Positions 60,380 through 64,000 of a stretch of 64,000 nucleotides of DNA are shown piece by piece; positions within the stretch are counted from its first letter, which is position 1; every line of letters starts with the position of its first letter. The stretch is taken from NCBI RefSeq assembly GCF_017329565.1, contig NZ_JAFMTT010000007.1. One strand, given 5' to 3'. The translations under genes and the position numbers were made by a program. Source of the DNA: Alicyclobacillus mali (GTDB lineage Bacteria > Bacillota > Bacilli > Alicyclobacillales > Alicyclobacillaceae). Under the pieces are notes generated by a model. It saw only the letters and a list, made by a program, of their open reading frames with translations, was not told where the DNA came from and made no database searches.

Positions 60380-61171
60380 TCATGGCAGCACGGAAGCGCA
60401 CAAGTCCAACACGGCCGGGTCCGACACAAGGCGGAGGTGGTTGTAGCCAGGGAGATCTGCGAGATGGTGGCCCTCGCCGCACTTGGCGAGATCGGCCGGG
60501 ACCAGGCCGTCCGAGTCACGTCGCAAAAGTGCGTGGTACAACGTGCCGATGAACAATTCGCCGCCGACGCCCCAGCTCACGCCGCGCTGAATGGCGCGAA
60601 CCGTGTACAACGGGATGTGCGAAGGCCACGGGTGGCGATTCACCAATTCCCGCACGCGGCGCGGCGTGAGGCTCCCGAACGCACGACCCGCGCCGACGAT
60701 GTAGCCGAACCACAGGAAGTCGCGGGCCATGGGCGCACCGAGGTGGGGCGTGCCAAGGGTGACCGCGGCCGCGACGTCTTCGGGGTGCTGACTGACGTAG
60801 CGCCGCAGGACCAGGCCGCCCATGCTGTGCGCGATCACGTCAAATGGCTTCGTCAATCCCCGCATTTCTTGGAACAGCGCCAGCTTTTGCTCCAGGTACG
60901 TGCACTGGCGCTCGACGGTGTCGCATCCTGCACCATGATGAGGGTCACCCGCCAGGTGCACGCGCCCCTCTGGATAATCCACGCTCCACAGCCGCTCGCT
61001 GCGATTCAGGTGCACCACATAGACGCGATCCGTTCCCCATCGATCCACGGCTCGGCGCAAGAAGGACTCCGTCCAGCGGTGCGCATTGCGGAGGCCGTGC
61101 ACGAGCACGAGCGGATGTGCCTTGGCGGCCATAGGCTTGACAGATTCAGAAGATTGGAGCGATAGTGTCAC
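60380..61171 (-). CDS. Alpha/beta-hydrolase lipase
   Basis: 263 residues. LVLVHGLRNA with oxyanion HG (25-26), nucleophile elbow AHSMGG (Ser116), Asp221 (RRDSDGLVPA) and His245 (GYNHLRLV) as the triad, in the style of Bacillus/Geobacillus family-I lipases. No signal peptide is seen, so it may be intracellular. GTG start with GAGGAGGG upstream. It sits upstream of R2lox, giving a pair that may act on lipids, and divergent from the DUF6114 gene. Confidence 0.85.
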   Translation of the reverse strand: MTLSLQSSESVKPMAAKAHPLVLVHGLRNAHRWTESFLRRAVDRWGTDRVYVVHLNRSERLWSVDYPEGRVHLAGDPHHGAGCDTVERQCTYLEQKLALFQEMRGLTKPFDVIAHSMGGLVLRRYVSQHPEDVAAAVTLGTPHLGAPMARDFLWFGYIVGAGRAFGSLTPRRVRELVNRHPWPSHIPLYTVRAIQRGVSWGVGGELFIGTLYHALLRRDSDGLVPADLAKCGEGHHLADLPGYNHLRLVSDPAVLDLCASVLP

Positions 61172-61378
61172 TGAGAATCCCTCCTCTCTACACCATTGTC
61201 AGGATGTGTCGAATCGGGGCAACCCCTCGTTTTTCGGAGTCAATTACCCATGCCGATGGGATGGGGTGCGGCGACGCGGAGACGTAGGATAAGGTCAAAC
61301 CCGTCGACCCGCGCAACGCGTGGTGTCGAACGAGGGCCCCCGGTTCTCGGGATGGAATCCATCGGGGGGTTGAGACAA

Positions 61379-62557
61379 GTGGCGACTGCGAAGATGCAGG
61401 AAGGCGACGGTGCCCGTCATTCGCAGATCGGAGCCGAGGCGGGAGATGTGCAGGCGAAACCGCACGTGTTTCAGTACGCCATCACGCCGACACGTTGGCC
61501 CACAGCGGACCCGCAACTTCTCTCCGAGTGGCGTGAAAACGTATTCGCGCAGCTCGGCAGTCATCCGGGAGAGGTGGAGGCTGGATCGGCGTCGCATCCA
61601 CCGCTGCGAGAAGCTCGGGGGAACGCAGAGAAGCCGTCTGCGATGACTGACGCGGAGGCGGGCGGCGGGCGGGATGGCGAGGCGCAGCGACCTGCGGATG
61701 CGGCGGATGAACCTGCTCCGGTCGCGGGCGACGGCCCATCCGACGCTGGAACGGCGGCGCGGCGGGCGCGGCGCAGGCGGCATGAGGCGGTGGATCTGGC
61801 GGTGCTCGTCGCAGCGGAATCGGCCGCGCCGGAGGGGCCGACCGAGCCAAGCAGTGCTCCGGAGTTGGCAGGCGAGGCGGCGGGTGTGGGGGCGGTAAGC
61901 GCTTCCTCAGACGAAGTGCCGGCAGGCGTGTTGACGCCCAGCCAAATTGTACGGGGCGATCCGCTCCGGCTGCCTGACGACGTCGAGGGACGGCGGCGCG
62001 GGAAAGTTCGCTCGCACGAGCGGGGAGGAGGAGTGATGGCGGTGGATCCAGAGACGGTGTCCGTTTCACCTACGCCCCAGCCTTCGGGCAAGCGGCCGCA
62101 GGGCGTCGTCGTCGACGTGGAAGCCACGGAGTCGGTGCCGCCGGCGCCTGCGAGCAAAGGGTTCAAGAGGTGGAGGCGCACGCGGCCCTTCTGGGCAGGG
62201 TTGTTGTCCATGCTGGGGGGCGCAGCGGTAGCGGCCGGGCCGGTCAGCCTGTTGCACATTGTGGCGTTCACCCAGTCGAGTGTGCCCCTTGGCGCCGCGG
62301 TCGGCATCCTCATTTTCATCATGGGACTGTTGGAGTGGATATTTCCTTTTTACGCCATTCTCACAGGCGTCATCACCGTGGTCCTGGCGTTGGTCTCGCT
62401 CATCTCCTCGTCGTTCGGCGGTCTCTTTATTGGCATGCTGCTAAGTCTTGTGGGTGGTGCAATGGCGGTGGCGTGGCGTCCAGCACAGCCGAAGAACAAG
62501 AAATCGAAGAAAACCAAGGCGCCGAATCTTCCCAATACGCCTTCCGCCTCTGCATAA
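61379..62557 (+). CDS. DUF6114-type membrane protein with long disordered N-terminus
   Basis: 392 residues if started at GTG 61379. Residues 1-~220 are Ala/Glu/Pro-rich with no secondary-structure signal. The last ~125 residues start after RRTRPFWAGLLSMLGGAAVA and have four transmembrane helices, matching DUF6114. A very strong internal site (GGGGAGGAGGAGTG before ATG 62036) would give a 173-residue protein equal to the usual DUF6114 size. Both forms may be made. It is directly followed by a DUF6230-type gene, the standard pairing in Actinobacteria. Confidence 0.65.
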   Translation: MATAKMQEGDGARHSQIGAEAGDVQAKPHVFQYAITPTRWPTADPQLLSEWRENVFAQLGSHPGEVEAGSASHPPLREARGNAEKPSAMTDAEAGGGRDGEAQRPADAADEPAPVAGDGPSDAGTAARRARRRRHEAVDLAVLVAAESAAPEGPTEPSSAPELAGEAAGVGAVSASSDEVPAGVLTPSQIVRGDPLRLPDDVEGRRRGKVRSHERGGGVMAVDPETVSVSPTPQPSGKRPQGVVVDVEATESVPPAPASKGFKRWRRTRPFWAGLLSMLGGAAVAAGPVSLLHIVAFTQSSVPLGAAVGILIFIMGLLEWIFPFYAILTGVITVVLALVSLISSSFGGLFIGMLLSLVGGAMAVAWRPAQPKNKKSKKTKAPNLPNTPSASA

Positions 62558-62610
62558 ACCCCGCGTTCGAGGCGAACCGGGGTAAGCGATTTCAAAGAGG
62601 AGGGGTTCTT

Positions 62611-63198
62611 ATGTATCCTGAGATGGCGTTGCCCATGGAGGGGCGCACGAATTGGAAGGTATTCGCCGGTGTCATGGCAGGGGGCGTGGCCGGTATTGGC
62701 GCGCTGACCGGCATGCTGATGAACGGGGTGGTGTCCGCGGCGGTGAATCTCCCGGTGCCCTTCACCGTACAAGCGTCGAGCATCAATGGCACGGGCTTCA
62801 ATTTGGCGCCCGGTCAAGTGCCGAACCAGCAGCAGGGCGCGGCGCAAATCCAGATGAACGGCTCTCTGCAGAACATGACCATCTCGAAAACAGTGAATAC
62901 GCCGCTAGGTACGTTCCAGATCAACATCAGCGCTGGCTCGGGCAGCACGCCGGTCCAGGCGACGGGCATGACGGTCTACGCCTCGAGCTTGGGCGGTGAC
63001 ACGAGCTTCCCAAGCGGACTGACGATGGATGCTTCGTCAGGTGCGCTGTCCGGCAGCCAGTTGCAGATGAACAACGCTACGCTTCAGGTGCCGTATCTCA
63101 GCACGCAGAGCATTACGCTGCCCGGCATGTCGCTCTCCATCCAGCCGGTGTCGGGTTCGTCGAGCAGTTCCTCCAGCTCGTCGTCGTCCGGCAACTGA
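62611..63198 (+). CDS. DUF6230-type secreted protein
   Basis: 195 residues. An N-terminal hydrophobic helix (VFAGVMAGGVAGIGALTGML), then PVPFTVQASSINGTGF and beta-rich repeats, and a poly-Ser tail. The pattern matches DUF6230. A segment STQSITLPGMSLSI recurs in the next protein as SAQSIQMPSMQMSV, showing paralogy. ATG with GAGGAGGGG upstream. Envelope-associated, function unknown. Confidence 0.75.
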   Translation: MYPEMALPMEGRTNWKVFAGVMAGGVAGIGALTGMLMNGVVSAAVNLPVPFTVQASSINGTGFNLAPGQVPNQQQGAAQIQMNGSLQNMTISKTVNTPLGTFQINISAGSGSTPVQATGMTVYASSLGGDTSFPSGLTMDASSGALSGSQLQMNNATLQVPYLSTQSITLPGMSLSIQPVSGSSSSSSSSSSSGN

Positions 63199-63258
63199 TG
63201 AGATATGGGCGCAGCGAGCTGACGCCCGCTGCGCTCCATCCTGGTGGGAGGGGTTGGC

Positions 63259-63792
63259 ATGCAGTGGATACATCGTTGGGCGCGTGGACCGGCCCTTCGT
63301 TCCAGGAGGTTGACGCGCACGCTGGGGCTGTCGGCCGTGGCCGCTGCGTCGGCGTTGACGCTGATGCCTGCTCCTGTTCCGCGCGCCGGCACCATTATTC
63401 CGGGTCGTGTGCCCTTCACGCTCCGGGCGTCCGAAATCATCGCGCAGAATGCGGTCATCAGCATTTTGGGCGAGTCGATGTCGTTCTCTTCGGCCTCCAT
63501 TCAGGGCATGACCATCACGTATTCGTCCGGAGGACATACGTACACCATTGCGGTGAACGGGACGTCCTCAGCCGGGCCGACGGTGATCAAGACCTCGCTT
63601 TTCAGCACATTGAAGGACGACATCGGCTCACTGTTTCACGTCCAATCTCCGAGCGTGGCGGTGGTGCTCGCGGATGCATTGATTCAGAAGCCCATTTCGA
63701 CGCTGGTCCTGACGAACGTGAATCTGACCATTGATACGTCGATGTCGGCCCAGTCTATCCAGATGCCCTCCATGCAAATGAGCGTGAATTGA
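63259..63792 (+). CDS. Secreted paralogue of DUF6230-type protein
   Basis: 177 residues from ATG 63259 (GGGAGGGG upstream). A basic N-terminus (RSRRLTRTLG) and a hydrophobic signal helix, then VPFTLRASEIIAQNA, which aligns with PFTVQASSIN of the previous protein, and a C-terminal TSMSAQSIQMPSMQMSV repeat of the same family. No catalytic motif. Middle of a gene run. Confidence 0.7.
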   Translation: MQWIHRWARGPALRSRRLTRTLGLSAVAAASALTLMPAPVPRAGTIIPGRVPFTLRASEIIAQNAVISILGESMSFSSASIQGMTITYSSGGHTYTIAVNGTSSAGPTVIKTSLFSTLKDDIGSLFHVQSPSVAVVLADALIQKPISTLVLTNVNLTIDTSMSAQSIQMPSMQMSVN

Positions 63793-63833
63793 TTGGCGTC
63801 TGTCGGGAGATTCCGGTGGTGAGGGGTGATGGT

Positions 63834-64000
63834 GTGAACTCGCAGGCGCCTTTCGTTTTGACCGCTGACCGGATCGTCGCCGAGCACGCGCGCATGAACG
63901 TGCTCGCCAATTTGCTCACCTTCAAGGCGGCCGTGATCGAGGGCATGAACATTGCGCGCAGCGCGGACGGGGTGACTTTGTCCATCCGGTCTGGGGGCCG
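63834..64000 (+). CDS. Third DUF6230-like paralogue, N-terminal part
   Basis: Starts at GTG 63834 (GAGGGG 8 bases upstream) and runs off the window. The first ~55 residues, including APFVLTADRIVAEHARMNVL and FKAAVIEGMNIAR, align in pattern with the two preceding proteins (PFTL-x-AS-x-I and S-x-A-x-I-x-GM-x-I). No signal peptide before this motif, unlike its neighbours. Confidence 0.6.
   Translation, partial: MNSQAPFVLTADRIVAEHARMNVLANLLTFKAAVIEGMNIARSADGVTLSIRSGG

Overview
The window is a chromosomal segment from a GC-rich, endospore-forming member of the Bacillota, most likely an Alicyclobacillus (A. acidocaldarius-like). The evidence is the sporulation gene content (bofA, csfB/gin, spoVB-like flippase, abrB, yaaL), the B. 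subtilis-like origin-proximal order tadA - SRP RNA - dnaX - ybaB - recR - yaaL - bofA - csfB - yaaO - tmk - darA - holB - ricT - yabA - rsmI - abrB - metG - tatD - rnmV - rsmA, strong AGGAGG ribosome binding sites, frequent GTG/TTG starts and high GC. The species name is an inference; family calls come from recognisable motifs, not from database searches.

Layout. 1-4.4 kb: end of a short-chain dehydrogenase, thymidine kinase, a small SOS-box-controlled DUF4406 protein, an FAD oxidoreductase and a phospholipase D-like lipoprotein. 4.4-8.4 kb (minus): a UgpABE-type ABC importer without its ATPase, plus a glycerophosphodiester phosphodiesterase. 8.5-12.2 kb: M29 aminopeptidase, gamma-glutamyltransferase-like enzyme and pyroglutamyl peptidase. 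12.3-15.3 kb: a TetR regulator with a clear operator and its YhgE-type envelope protein. 15.4-20.7 kb: HelD, a histidine phosphatase, glucose-6-phosphate isomerase and ROK glucokinase. 20.8-25.6 kb: small proteins, tRNA-fMet and tRNA-Asp, an MMPL exporter with a divergent TetR, and a YjcZ-like peptide. 25.7-30.2 kb: methionine salvage (mtnD; mtnW-mtnX-mtnB) with two dense DnaA-box clusters. 30.2-33.9 kb: small membrane proteins, a secreted protein and asnB.

34-57.9 kb is the conserved replication/recombination/translation block. It is interrupted between recR and yaaL by mscL and a lower-GC LacI-regulated sugar ABC cassette (40.2-44.3 kb). The block also carries tRNA-Ser, the SRP RNA and a methionine T-box upstream of metG. 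57.9-61.2 kb leaves the conserved order: an AAA/ORC-like ATPase, an R2lox metalloenzyme and a lipase. 61.4-64 kb holds a run of DUF6114/DUF6230-type envelope genes, at least three consecutive and apparently paralogous, that continues off the right edge. This run is the least understood system here.

How the genes work together: the origin-proximal block links clamp loading (dnaX, holB), initiation control (yabA), repair (recR), dTMP supply (tmk, tdk), rRNA/tRNA maturation (rsmA, rsmI, rnmV, tadA) and sporulation control (abrB, bofA, gin, ricT, a sporulation-type kinase). The DnaA-box clusters in the mtn locus could add a replication-control element. The accessory parts are uptake systems (Ugp, LacI-ABC), efflux systems (YhgE, MMPL) and the terminal surface-protein cluster.
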